The notes beneath the pieces are model-generated. The model was not told the DNA's origin and ran no database searches. It saw nothing but the letters and a program-made list of their open reading frames with translations. A stretch of DNA of 64,000 bases from Cellulomonas sp. PhB143 (GTDB taxonomy: Bacteria; Actinomycetota; Actinomycetes; Actinomycetales; Cellulomonadaceae): contig NZ_RKIJ01000012.1 of the NCBI RefSeq assembly GCF_003752595.1, positions 124,001 to 188,000 of the forward strand, read 5' to 3'. Shown here one piece after another: positions 16,871 through 24,282 of this stretch; position 1 is the stretch's first letter, and each line of letters opens with the position of its first letter. A program made the translations under genes and the position numbers.

Positions 16871-17476
16871 TCAGGCTCCGCCCCGGCCCTGCCGGCGTAC
16901 CGCGAGGACCACCACGGCGGCGCCGAGGACGACGACGACGCCGAGGATGCTCAGCAGCACCACCGGGGCGCCCGACGACGCGGCGTCCGCGGCGGAGTCC
17001 ACCGACGCGCCCCCGGCACCCGCCGAGGCCGAGGACCCGGCCGCCTCCGGCGCGCGCGACGGCCCCCCGGACGCGGCGGGCGCGGCGACCGAGGTGTCCT
17101 TCGACGCGGTGAACGAGAACTCTCCGTCGATGGGGTGCCCGTCGGCGGAGACCACGCGCCACTGCACGGTGTAGTCGCCCGCCGGCAGCGTGCCGCCGAC
17201 GTCCTGGCTGACGACGTTGTCCACGACCTGCGCGTCGCCGACGCTGACGTCGGTCCCGTCGGGGGTGAAGACGTCGATCTGCGTGCCGACCGCGAGCGCC
17301 GGCTGGTCGAACGTCAGGGACACCGTGCCGGGCGCGGCGTCCACCGTCGACCCGTCGTCGGGGTCCGTGCTCACGAGGACGTCGTGCGCCTGCGCCGCGC
17401 TCGCCCCGGCCGTCGCGAGCAGCCCCGCGAGGCCGAGCGCGAGGGCGCCGTCGCGCAGGCGCCGGGCCCGGCTCAC
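16871..17476 (-). CDS. copC: CopC-domain protein with C-terminal membrane anchor
   Basis: A signal peptide ends at AAQA before HDVLVSTDPDDGSTVDAAP, so the mature N-terminal His31 can serve as a Cu(II) ligand, as in CopC. The domain continues with VSLTFDQPALAVGTQIDVF and ends with WRVVSADGHPIDGEFSFTA, supplying a second His. An Ala/Ser-rich stalk and a C-terminal helix (VVLLSILGVVVVLGAAVVVLA) anchor it outside the membrane. GTG 17476 overlaps the ycnI stop (GTGA). The fused YcnJ/CopD permease domain seen in some relatives is absent. Confidence 0.88.
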   Translation of the reverse strand: MSRARRLRDGALALGLAGLLATAGASAAQAHDVLVSTDPDDGSTVDAAPGTVSLTFDQPALAVGTQIDVFTPDGTDVSVGDAQVVDNVVSQDVGGTLPAGDYTVQWRVVSADGHPIDGEFSFTASKDTSVAAPAASGGPSRAPEAAGSSASAGAGGASVDSAADAASSGAPVVLLSILGVVVVLGAAVVVLAVRRQGRGGA

Positions 17477-18222
17477 GCCTGGCCCTTCCCTGCCCGACGA
17501 CGCCCGGAGAGCACGGCGACGACCAGCGCCGCCAGGCCCAGCAGCAGCCCGGCACCGCCGAGCACGCGCGCCGCGGTGTCGGGCGAGGACTCGTCGGACG
17601 AGGCAGCGGTGCCCGACGACGCCGCGGCGGCGGTCGCCCCGTCGCCGGCGCCGGCCGCGTCGTCGCCCTCGGCCGCCGTGGTCGTCAGCTCGGGGGCGGG
17701 GTGCTCGGGCTCCTCGCCGCCGGCAGGCGTCGGCTCGTCCCAGTCGACGACGCTGCCGTCGGTGTACGTCTGGTGCGCCGGGAGCAGGACGTCCGTGCCG
17801 GCGTCGGGCAGCGGGCCGACCGAGACCTCGAACTCCTGGAACTGGCCGTCGGCGACCTCCGATCCCTTGTCCGCGGTCCACGTGACCTCGGACGGGGCCT
17901 CGGTGAGCTTCGTGCCGTAGAACTCCACGGGCTCGTCGAGCTTCGCCTTCTCGACCTTGGCGGTCCAGCCGGGCACCGGCTTGGTCGAGACCGACAGGAA
18001 CGGGGTGTCCGTCGGCAGGTCGACCGTGACCTTCGAGGTCTCGGCGGTCGCCGACTCGTTGGGCACGCGGAACGTGAGGACGGAGAACCCGCCCGCCGCC
18101 GTCTCGTCGGGCGTCACGCGCACGTGCGCGGAGGCGCCCGCCGCGGGGAACAGGGCGAGGGCGAGGCCCGCCGCCGTCGCGACGACGGCCGAGCGGGTGG
18201 TGGTCCTGGTGGTTCTGGGCAT
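17473..18222 (-). CDS. ycnI: YcnI family copper-binding protein (DUF1775)
   Basis: A signal peptide (1-32, ending ASA) is followed by mature HVRVTPDETAAGGFSVLTFRVPNESATAETSKVTVDLP, the DUF1775/YcnI domain with its conserved N-terminal His. Downstream Trp positions are W in PVPGWTAKVE and W in VTWTADKGS. A long acidic Ala/Ser linker leads to a C-terminal membrane helix and an Arg-rich tail. YcnI of Bacillus subtilis binds Cu(II) through its N-terminal His. The gene is coupled to copC and probably co-transcribed with the upstream Met/His-rich membrane protein gene. Confidence 0.9.
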   Translation of the reverse strand: MPRTTRTTTRSAVVATAAGLALALFPAAGASAHVRVTPDETAAGGFSVLTFRVPNESATAETSKVTVDLPTDTPFLSVSTKPVPGWTAKVEKAKLDEPVEFYGTKLTEAPSEVTWTADKGSEVADGQFQEFEVSVGPLPDAGTDVLLPAHQTYTDGSVVDWDEPTPAGGEEPEHPAPELTTTAAEGDDAAGAGDGATAAAASSGTAASSDESSPDTAARVLGGAGLLLGLAALVVAVLSGRRRAGKGQA

Positions 18223-18304
18223 GGCGAGGCTCCTGATGATGGTGCGGCGTGGCCGCAGGGTCGGTCGAGGTTCGGAGCGCGCCGACCGACGGATGCCCGC
18301 AGGC

Positions 18305-18973
18305 TCAGCAGGTGGACGCGCGCAGGGCCGTCGGCGGCCCCCGCGGCGACACGACGGCCCGCCATGCGTCCCGCGCGGCGCGGCGGGCGACGGACGGCTG
18401 CGTCAGGCGCGCGGCCGGCACCGTGGTCGGGGCCGGGAGGGCGCGGAACAGCGGGCGCAGCAGCTCCACGAGCCACCACAGCGCGCGGTCGGCGCGGGCG
18501 ATCAGGAATGCCGTGACCAGGGTCGAGGCGACGTGCGCCAGGAGCATCAGGCGCGGGTCCGGTGCCGCGGCGAGCGCGCCGCCCGCGGCGCACCCCGTGC
18601 CGGCGGCGTGCGCGGCGTGGGCGGCGGGGGCGGCCATGCCCGCCATCCCCGGCATCGCGGCAGCCTCGGCCGAGCGCGCGAGCGCAGCCGTGGCCCCGGA
18701 GGCCATGCAGCCCATGGACCCCGTCGCGCCGAGCACGGCGTGCACCACGAGCTGCCCGGCGCCGAGCAGCGCGACCGCGGTGATCCCGCCGACCCGCCGG
18801 CCGACGACCCGCGCCGTCACCGCGAGCGTGCCCGCGACGAGCGCGAGCGTCACCAGCGCGGGCGGGAGCGTGCCGCCGCCCGAGACGTGCGCCGCCTCCC
18901 CGAGCGCCACGGTCACCGCCGCGACGAGCAGCGCGCGCACGAGGCGCAGCGGACCTGCGGACGGGGAGGGCAC
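18305..18973 (-). CDS. membrane protein with Met/His-rich loop, copper-cluster partner
   Basis: A 222-residue protein with about five hydrophobic segments. The exposed stretch MPGMAGMAAPAAHAAHAAG is rich in Met and His and is followed by a Cys, a composition typical of copper handling. It also has MGCMASG. The C-terminal part is basic and probably cytoplasmic. It is the first gene of the minus-strand set that continues with ycnI (82-base gap) and copC. I recognise no named family. The inferred role is membrane copper relay or storage beside YcnI and CopC. Confidence 0.65.
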   Translation of the reverse strand: MPSPSAGPLRLVRALLVAAVTVALGEAAHVSGGGTLPPALVTLALVAGTLAVTARVVGRRVGGITAVALLGAGQLVVHAVLGATGSMGCMASGATAALARSAEAAAMPGMAGMAAPAAHAAHAAGTGCAAGGALAAAPDPRLMLLAHVASTLVTAFLIARADRALWWLVELLRPLFRALPAPTTVPAARLTQPSVARRAARDAWRAVVSPRGPPTALRASTC

Positions 18974-19045
18974 GGCGCCAGGATAGTCGTCGGCGCGCCG
19001 TGCCCAGGGGGGACGGGACGCCGTCGGGCCCCTAGCGTGGGTGGG

Positions 19046-19834
19046 GTGGACGCCCTCACCGTGAACCTGTGGATCTTCGCCGCCGTGACCGCCGCGTGCT
19101 GGCTGGCGTCGGTGGTCACGCGGGAGTACTCGTGGGTGGACCGCCTGTGGTCGATCGTCCCCGTCGCGTACCTGTGGGTGTTCGCCGCGGACGCCGACGA
19201 CGCCCGGGTCACCCTGATGGCCGTGCTGGTCACGGTCTGGGGCGCGCGGCTGACCTTCAACTTCGCGCGCCGCGGCGGGTACGCGCCCGGCGGGGAGGAC
19301 TACCGCTGGGGGATCCTGCGCGAGCGCCTGCCCGGCTGGCGCTTCCAGGTGTTCAACCTGGTCTTCATCGCGGCGTACCAGAACGCCCTCCTGCTGCTCA
19401 TCACCCTCCCCGCCTGGACGGCGTCTCAGCACCCGGGCCCGCTGGGACCGGCCGACGTCGTCGCGACGCTCGCCTTCCTCGTCCTGCTCGCCGGGGAGAG
19501 CGTCGCCGACCAGCAGCGGTGGGACTTCCACCGGGCGAAGGCGGCGGGGCGCGCCGACGGCGTCCTGCGCACCGGGCTGTACCGGTACAGCCGCCACCCC
19601 AACTACTTCTGCGAGGTCGGCCAGTGGTGGGTCGTCTTCGCCTTCGGGGCGCTCGCCGCCGGCACGGCGTGGCTGGCGACGGTCGCGGGGGCGGTGCTGC
19701 TCACCCTGCTGTTCGTCGGGTCGACGGTGTTCACGGAGAGCATCTCGGCCGGCCGGAACCCCGGGTTCGAGGACTACCGCCGCAGCACCTCGATGCTCGT
19801 GCCGTGGCCGCCGCGGGCCGCGACGCGCGGCTGA
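19046..19834 (+). CDS. DUF1295 / steroid 5-alpha-reductase-like membrane protein
   Basis: A 262-residue multi-pass membrane protein. The family signature includes YSWVDRLWSIVPVAYLW near the N-terminus, GGYAPGGEDYRWG in a loop, and DGVLRTGLYRYSRHPNYFCEVGQWW toward the C-terminus. The last resembles the NADPH-binding end of isoprenylcysteine methyltransferases and steroid reductases. The true substrate of bacterial DUF1295 proteins is unknown. It diverges from the copper cluster across a 72-base gap. Confidence 0.88.
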   Translation: MDALTVNLWIFAAVTAACWLASVVTREYSWVDRLWSIVPVAYLWVFAADADDARVTLMAVLVTVWGARLTFNFARRGGYAPGGEDYRWGILRERLPGWRFQVFNLVFIAAYQNALLLLITLPAWTASQHPGPLGPADVVATLAFLVLLAGESVADQQRWDFHRAKAAGRADGVLRTGLYRYSRHPNYFCEVGQWWVVFAFGALAAGTAWLATVAGAVLLTLLFVGSTVFTESISAGRNPGFEDYRRSTSMLVPWPPRAATRG

Positions 19835-19840
19835 GGACGG

Positions 19841-20455
19841 TCAGCGCCGGCGCAGCACCACGACGAGGTCGGTGACCGTGGCCGTCGCGCCGTCCGGACC
19901 GCTCGCGACGCGCTGCGGCGCGTCGAGGAGCACGGTCTCCCACCCGTCGCCGAGGTCGAGGCCCGCGCGGGTCTCCTCGGGCGTCGGGAAGGTCGCGTCC
20001 GGGTCCCACGACCACGGCGCCGCAGAACCGTGGTCCACGACGAGCAGCAGGCCCCCGGTCGCGAGCAGCGCGGCGGCGCCCCGGACCATCGGCGCCCGGG
20101 GCACGTCCAGCGGCGTCTGGAAGTAGCTCGCCGTCACCAGGTCGAACGGGCCCTCGGGCCGGCTGACGGACAGGTCGTGGCGCTCGGTGGAGACGTGGTC
20201 GGCGAGCCCCGCCGCCTGAGCCGCCGCCGCGACGCGGTCGAGGGCGGTCGCCGAGACGTCCACGGCCGTGACCGCCCAGCCCCGCCCGGCGAGCCAGAGG
20301 GCGTCGGCCCCGTGGCCGCAGCCGAGGTCCAGGGCGCGCCCCGGCGCGGGCGCCAGCGCGCCCACGAGCTCGACCAGGCGGGCGTTCGGGCGGGCGCCCC
20401 ACCCCTCGCTCAGCCGCCGATAGTGGTTCTCCCAGAAGTCCTCGCTGCTCTCCAT
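19841..20455 (-). CDS. class I SAM-dependent methyltransferase
   Basis: The 204-residue protein has glycine-rich motif I, ALDLGCGHGADALWLAGRG, followed by VTAVDVSATALDRV with the acidic residue that contacts the SAM ribose. FDLVTASYFQTPLDVPRA and LLLVVDHGSAAPW are later strands. The N-terminus WENHYRRLSEGWGARPN is common to small-molecule methyltransferases of the TehB/thiopurine type. ATG 20455 is assigned although GGAGGG lies immediately beside it; an upstream start is possible. It converges tightly with the DUF1295 gene. Confidence 0.85.
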   Translation of the reverse strand: MESSEDFWENHYRRLSEGWGARPNARLVELVGALAPAPGRALDLGCGHGADALWLAGRGWAVTAVDVSATALDRVAAAAQAAGLADHVSTERHDLSVSRPEGPFDLVTASYFQTPLDVPRAPMVRGAAALLATGGLLLVVDHGSAAPWSWDPDATFPTPEETRAGLDLGDGWETVLLDAPQRVASGPDGATATVTDLVVVLRRR

Positions 20456-20562
20456 CCCTCCAGCGTGGGCGCCGACGGGCCCCCGGCGCAAGGAACCTTG
20501 CCCGTCGAGCAAGGTTTCGCCGCCGCCGGGCCGGTGTGGGTGGCGCCCGCCACACTGGCGCC

Positions 20563-21195
20563 ATGACCGACTCCCGGATGACCGACGCTCCGATGACCGA
20601 CGCTCCGATGACCGACGCCAAGAAGCAGATGCTGCACGGATACCTCCGCACGCCCCGCGAGGCGCTGCTGTGGAAGCTCGACGGCCTCGACGAGCGCGAG
20701 GCCCGGTGGCCGCGCACGCCGACGGGCACCTCCCTGCTCGGGCTCGTCAAGCACTGTGCGGCGATCGAGATCGGCTACTTCGGGGACGTGTTCGCCCGCC
20801 CGTGGCCCGATCCGGCGGAGCTCACCTGGGAGGCCGACGACGACGCGAACGCCGACATGTTCGCGAACGAGGACGAGTCGGTCGCGAGCATCGTCGACCT
20901 CTACCGCCGGGCGTGCGCGTTCGCGGACACCACGATCGCGGAGCTCGACCTCGACGCCACCGGTCGCGTGCCGTGGTGGCCGGCCGAGCGCGCGACGGTG
21001 ACCCTGGAGCAGGTGATCGTGCACGTCGCCGTCGACTCCGCGCGCCACGCCGGGCACGCCGACATCCTGCGCGAGGGCATCGACGGCGCCGTCGGGCTGC
21101 GCGTGGCGAACACGAACATCCCGGACCTGGCGGCGGACGGCTGGTCCGCGCACGTCGCGCGGCTGGAGCGGATCGCCGAGGACGCGGGGCGCTAG
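20563..21195 (+). CDS. DinB/DUF664 family protein with N-terminal MTDxx repeats
   Basis: The core is a DUF664 protein. TSLLGLVKHCAAIEIGYFGD gives the first conserved His, and VDSARHAGHADILREGIDG is the C-terminal family signature with further metal His residues. The N-terminus is four copies of a five-residue unit (MTDSR, MTDAP, MTDAP, MTDAK) encoded by a 15-base tandem repeat, each copy offering an ATG. The true start is therefore ambiguous among four sites. Its TAG overlaps the TAG of the convergent FGE gene in a shared CTAG at 21192-21195. Confidence 0.87.
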   Translation: MTDSRMTDAPMTDAPMTDAKKQMLHGYLRTPREALLWKLDGLDEREARWPRTPTGTSLLGLVKHCAAIEIGYFGDVFARPWPDPAELTWEADDDANADMFANEDESVASIVDLYRRACAFADTTIAELDLDATGRVPWWPAERATVTLEQVIVHVAVDSARHAGHADILREGIDGAVGLRVANTNIPDLAADGWSAHVARLERIAEDAGR

Positions 21196-22232
21196 GAACG
21201 CACGCCCGGAGCCGGCGCGGGGGGACGGGCACTGACGGTACGGAAGCCCGTGTTGCCGGTCGAGGAGTCCGGGGTGTTCGACGACCGGGCGGCGTTGCGG
21301 TACCGGTTGCAGTACGAGTCGTGGCACAGGTACGAGCCGCCGCGCATGACGCGCTGGTCGCCGTTCACCGGGCCGCGCGGGTCGTGGCGCGGCGAGGCCG
21401 CGTAGTAGTCGGGAGCCCAGCGGTCCGCGCACCACTCCCACACGTTGCCGACCGTCTGCCAGAGCCCGTAGCCGTTCGGGGCGTAGCTGCGCACCGGGGC
21501 GGTCGTCAGCCACCCGTCCTCGACGGTGTTCTCGGCCGGGAAGCTGCCCTGGAAGATGTTGCAGGCCCAGGGGTCGGTGGGCAGGTCGTCGCCCCACGGG
21601 TAGCGCGCCCCGTCGAGGCCGCCCCGCGACGCGCACTCCCACTCGGCCTCGGTCGGCAGCCGGCGGCCCGCCCACGCGCAGTACGCCTGCGCGTCGTTCC
21701 AGCTCACGTGCACCACCGGGTGGTCCTCGAGGCCCTCGACGCCGGAGCCCGGCCCCCCGGGCGCGCGCCACGACGCCCCGCGGACCCCGTACCACCAGGG
21801 CGTCTGCGCCGGCGCGCCGAGGACGTCACCCTCCTCGCCCGTGAACGCGAGATGGAACACCGCGGAGTAGCCGAAGCCCTCCGCCTCGGTGCGGAACCCC
21901 GTGGCCGCGACGAACCGCGCGAAGTCGGCGTTCGTCACGCTCGTCGCGTCGATCGAGAAGGCGTCGAGCGCGACCTCGTGCACCGGCCCCTCGCCGTCGG
22001 GCCACCGGCCGTCGCCGTGCGCGTCGCCCATCCGGAAGGTCTGCGCCGGGACCGGCACCTGCTCGACGGCGTGGCCCGGGGCGCCGGCCGCGCCCGCAGC
22101 CGTGCCCGCGCGCGCTCCGGGACCGTCGGCGCCGCGGACGGCCGGCGTCCGCCCGGGCGCGACGTCCTGCACCCGCGCCGGCGCGCAGCACGATGCGTGT
22201 CCGGCCCGCTCGGTCCCGGTCTCCGCGTCCAC
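21192..22232 (-). CDS. formylglycine-generating enzyme (sulfatase-modifying factor)
   Basis: This 346-residue protein converts the active-site Cys of type I sulfatases to C-alpha-formylglycine. The FGE-sulfatase fold is clear: FRMGDAHGDGRWPDGEGPVHEV, VTNADFARFVAATGFRTEAEG, VSWNDAQAYCAWAGRRLPTEAEWE, TVGNVWEWCADRW, and RGGSYLCHDSYCNRYRNAAR. The last segment carries the copper-binding pair Cys303 and Cys308, equivalent to the human CxxxxC pair, so the enzyme looks active. The N-terminal 65 residues are a Cys-Cys and Ala/Gly-rich extension without a signal peptide. GTG 22232 is chosen because lysE ends 30 bases upstream. The two sulfatases at 36.5-39.5 kb are its obvious clients. Confidence 0.95.
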   Translation of the reverse strand: MDAETGTERAGHASCCAPARVQDVAPGRTPAVRGADGPGARAGTAAGAAGAPGHAVEQVPVPAQTFRMGDAHGDGRWPDGEGPVHEVALDAFSIDATSVTNADFARFVAATGFRTEAEGFGYSAVFHLAFTGEEGDVLGAPAQTPWWYGVRGASWRAPGGPGSGVEGLEDHPVVHVSWNDAQAYCAWAGRRLPTEAEWECASRGGLDGARYPWGDDLPTDPWACNIFQGSFPAENTVEDGWLTTAPVRSYAPNGYGLWQTVGNVWEWCADRWAPDYYAASPRHDPRGPVNGDQRVMRGGSYLCHDSYCNRYRNAARSSNTPDSSTGNTGFRTVSARPPAPAPGVRS

Positions 22233-22261
22233 GTCGGCCAGGGTACGACCCCGGGCGTCGC

Positions 22262-22972
22262 TCAGCCGCGCAGACCGAGCAGCAGCGTCACCGCGAGCAG
22301 CCCCATGATCACGGCGATCGCGGCGTCGAGCACCCGCCAGGCGGCCGGCCGCGCGAACACCGGCCGCAGGGCTGCGGCGCCGAAGCCGAGCACCGAGAAC
22401 CACAGCACGCTGCCCAGCGCGGCGCCCGCCGCGAACCACCAGCGCCCGTCGCCGTGCGTCGCGGACACGGACCCGAGCAGGACGACGGTGTCGAGGTAGA
22501 CGTGGGGGTTGAGCCAGGTCAGGGCGAGGGTCGTGGTCGCGACCGCGGCGGCGGGCACGGCGGCACCGTCGGTGCTCGCCTCCAGCGAACCGGGACGCAC
22601 GGCCCGGCGCGCCGAGAGCACCCCGTAGGTGAGCAGCACCCCGGCGCCCAGCACCGTCACCACGACCAGCACCGTCTCGTGGGCGGCGACCACGGCGCCG
22701 GCGCCCGCGGCGCCCACCGCGATGAGCACGAGGTCGGACGCCGCGCAGATCGCCACCACCATCCCGACATGCTCCCCGCGCAGGCCCTGGCGCAGCACGT
22801 ACGCGTTCTGCGCGCCGATCGCGACGATCAGCCCGAGCCCGAAGCCGAGCCCGGCGAGCACCGTGAGGAACGGCGCGGTGGACGACGACGTCCCGGCGGC
22901 GGCGAGGAACGGCGCGGTGGACGACGACGTCCCGGCGGCGGCGAGGAACGACGGCTCGAGGACGGTGGGCAC
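22262..22972 (-). CDS. LysE/ArgO family amino acid exporter
   Basis: A 236-residue membrane protein with about six helices. Family signatures are LGLIVAIGAQNAYVLRQGLRGEH near the N-terminus and TTTLALTWLNPHVYLDTVVLLG in the middle; the Asn-Pro-His in the latter is typical of lysine/arginine exporters. The first 35 residues include a perfect duplication of FLAAAGTSSSTAP, encoded by a 39-bp repeat, which is absent from ordinary LysE proteins. The start may therefore lie downstream of the GTG at 22972. A LysG-type regulator is not adjacent. Confidence 0.87.
   Translation of the reverse strand: MPTVLEPSFLAAAGTSSSTAPFLAAAGTSSSTAPFLTVLAGLGFGLGLIVAIGAQNAYVLRQGLRGEHVGMVVAICAASDLVLIAVGAAGAGAVVAAHETVLVVVTVLGAGVLLTYGVLSARRAVRPGSLEASTDGAAVPAAAVATTTLALTWLNPHVYLDTVVLLGSVSATHGDGRWWFAAGAALGSVLWFSVLGFGAAALRPVFARPAAWRVLDAAIAVIMGLLAVTLLLGLRG
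22865..22950. repeat. 39-bp tandem duplication inside the lysE N-terminus
   Basis: Two perfect 39-base units at 22865-22903 and 22904-22942 start GAGGAACGGCGCGG and are followed by a partial third copy of 8 bases. The unit length keeps the frame, duplicating 13 residues near the start of the exporter. Confidence 0.9.
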
Positions 22973-23009
22973 GCGACGACGGTAGGTGACCCGGACGGCG
23001 GGCGCTGCG

Positions 23010-23690
23010 TCAGGGCTGACGCCGGTGCACCGCCCACGCCGCCGCGTCGTCCAGCCCGCCGGGCCCCACGCGCGCGAGCACGAGCCGGTCGTGCAGCCGG
23101 TCGCGGCGGCCGGCCCACAGCTCGACCTCGTCGCACGCGACGCGCCAGCCGCCCCACCCGTCCGGGACCGGGACGTCGTCGGGCGAACCGGTGTCCGGGA
23201 AGCGCGCGGCGGCGCCGGCGTAGGCCGCCTCGAGCTCGGCGCGCCCGCGCACGGGCCGCGACTGGTGCGACGCCCAGGCGCTGATCCGCGAGCCCCACGG
23301 CCGCGCGACGAAGTAGTCGGCGACCTCGTCGCGGCCCAGGGCCGTCGCCGTCCCGCGGAAGCGCACGGATCGGTACATCGACGGCCAGGTCAGCGACGCC
23401 GCGACGCCGCCCGTCGCGGAGATCTCCACGCTCTTCGCCGAGCCGAGGTCCGTGACGAACCCGGGGCCGCGTCCGTCGAGGAAGCGCAGCAGGACGGTGC
23501 GGACGTTCGGCCGCCCGGCGCGGTCGACCGTGGCCACCGACAGCGCGCGCGGCTCGGGCACGTCGCCGCGCTCCGCCTGGCGGGCCTCCGCCTCGGCGAG
23601 CCAGCGGGCCACCTGCTCGAGCGGGGTGGCGGCGAGGGCGCTCTCGTCGAGCCCGTCCCCGGAGTAGTCCGTGTGCACGACGCCGCTCAT
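23010..23690 (-). CDS. pdxH: pyridoxamine 5'-phosphate oxidase
   Basis: The 226-residue protein oxidises pyridoxamine or pyridoxine 5'-phosphate to pyridoxal 5'-phosphate using FMN. ALSVATVDRAGRPNVRTVLLRFLDGRGPGFVTDLGSAKS gives the FMN-binding split barrel. SLTWPSMYRSVRFRGTATAL and RPWGSRISAWASHQSRPV match the substrate region. The C-terminal VELWAGRRDRLHDRLV is the family end motif, with Arg and His for substrate binding. The length is standard. It could instead be a divergent PNPOx-like flavin enzyme, but the C-terminal signature favours PdxH. Confidence 0.88.
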   Translation of the reverse strand: MSGVVHTDYSGDGLDESALAATPLEQVARWLAEAEARQAERGDVPEPRALSVATVDRAGRPNVRTVLLRFLDGRGPGFVTDLGSAKSVEISATGGVAASLTWPSMYRSVRFRGTATALGRDEVADYFVARPWGSRISAWASHQSRPVRGRAELEAAYAGAAARFPDTGSPDDVPVPDGWGGWRVACDEVELWAGRRDRLHDRLVLARVGPGGLDDAAAWAVHRRQP

Positions 23691-23712
23691 CCGGCCAGGG
23701 TAGTGCGGCGCG

Positions 23713-24144
23713 TCACCCGAGGACGGACGTCAGCAGGATGCTCGTCTCGCTGTTGACCACGCCCTCCGTGCGGCGGATCGTCGCCAGCAGCCGGTCGAAG
23801 CTCGCGAGGGAGTCGGTGCGCAGCTCGACGACCAGGTCCCACCCGCCGTTGGTCGTGTGCATCGACTGGATCCCGGGCACCCCGCGCAGGGTGCGGATGA
23901 CGTCGTCGGTGTCCCGGCCGCGCACCTCGACGAACGCGATCGCGCGCAGGGTGTCCGGCTCCTGTCCCTCGCGCACGCGCACGGAGAAGCCGGCGATGAC
24001 GCCGCTCGCGACCATCCGGTCCATGCGGGCGTTGACCGTCGCGCGCGTCACGCCCAGCCGGCGCGCGAGGCTCGCGACCGGCTCGCGCGCGTCGGCGCGC
24101 AGCGCGGCGAGCAGGCGGCGGTCGAGGTCGTCCAGGTCGGCCAT
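23713..24144 (-). CDS. Lrp/AsnC family transcriptional regulator
   Basis: The 143-residue protein has an N-terminal helix-turn-helix, LDRRLLAALRADAREPVASLARRLGVTRATVNARMDRM, and a C-terminal ligand-binding RAM domain, AFVEVRGRDTDDVIRTLRGVPGIQSMHTTNGGWDLVVEL. It is divergent from the ornithine cyclodeaminase/ctlX pair with a gap of about 140 bases. This is the usual arrangement for an Lrp protein that senses an amino acid and controls its neighbours. Arginine, ornithine or citrulline is the likely effector, by inference from context. GTG 24150 is an alternative start. Confidence 0.93.
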   Translation of the reverse strand: MADLDDLDRRLLAALRADAREPVASLARRLGVTRATVNARMDRMVASGVIAGFSVRVREGQEPDTLRAIAFVEVRGRDTDDVIRTLRGVPGIQSMHTTNGGWDLVVELRTDSLASFDRLLATIRRTEGVVNSETSILLTSVLG

Positions 24145-24282
24145 GCGCACACCGTACGCCGAGGCACCACCGTGTGCGCACTGCTTCCGCTGCGGTAGTA
24201 CTTTCTGCGCATTGTCCGTGCATATCGCCCAGGCCTAGCCTCGAGCCACGGCGGTTCCGGTGCGAGCGCGGAGGTGGGCGAC

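Noticed and set aside
11146-17112. Very long open reading frame on the plus strand
   Set aside because: It is antisense to the propeller, DinB and GH3 genes and consists of Arg/Gly/Pro-rich low-complexity residues, as expected for the shadow frame of GC-rich coding DNA.
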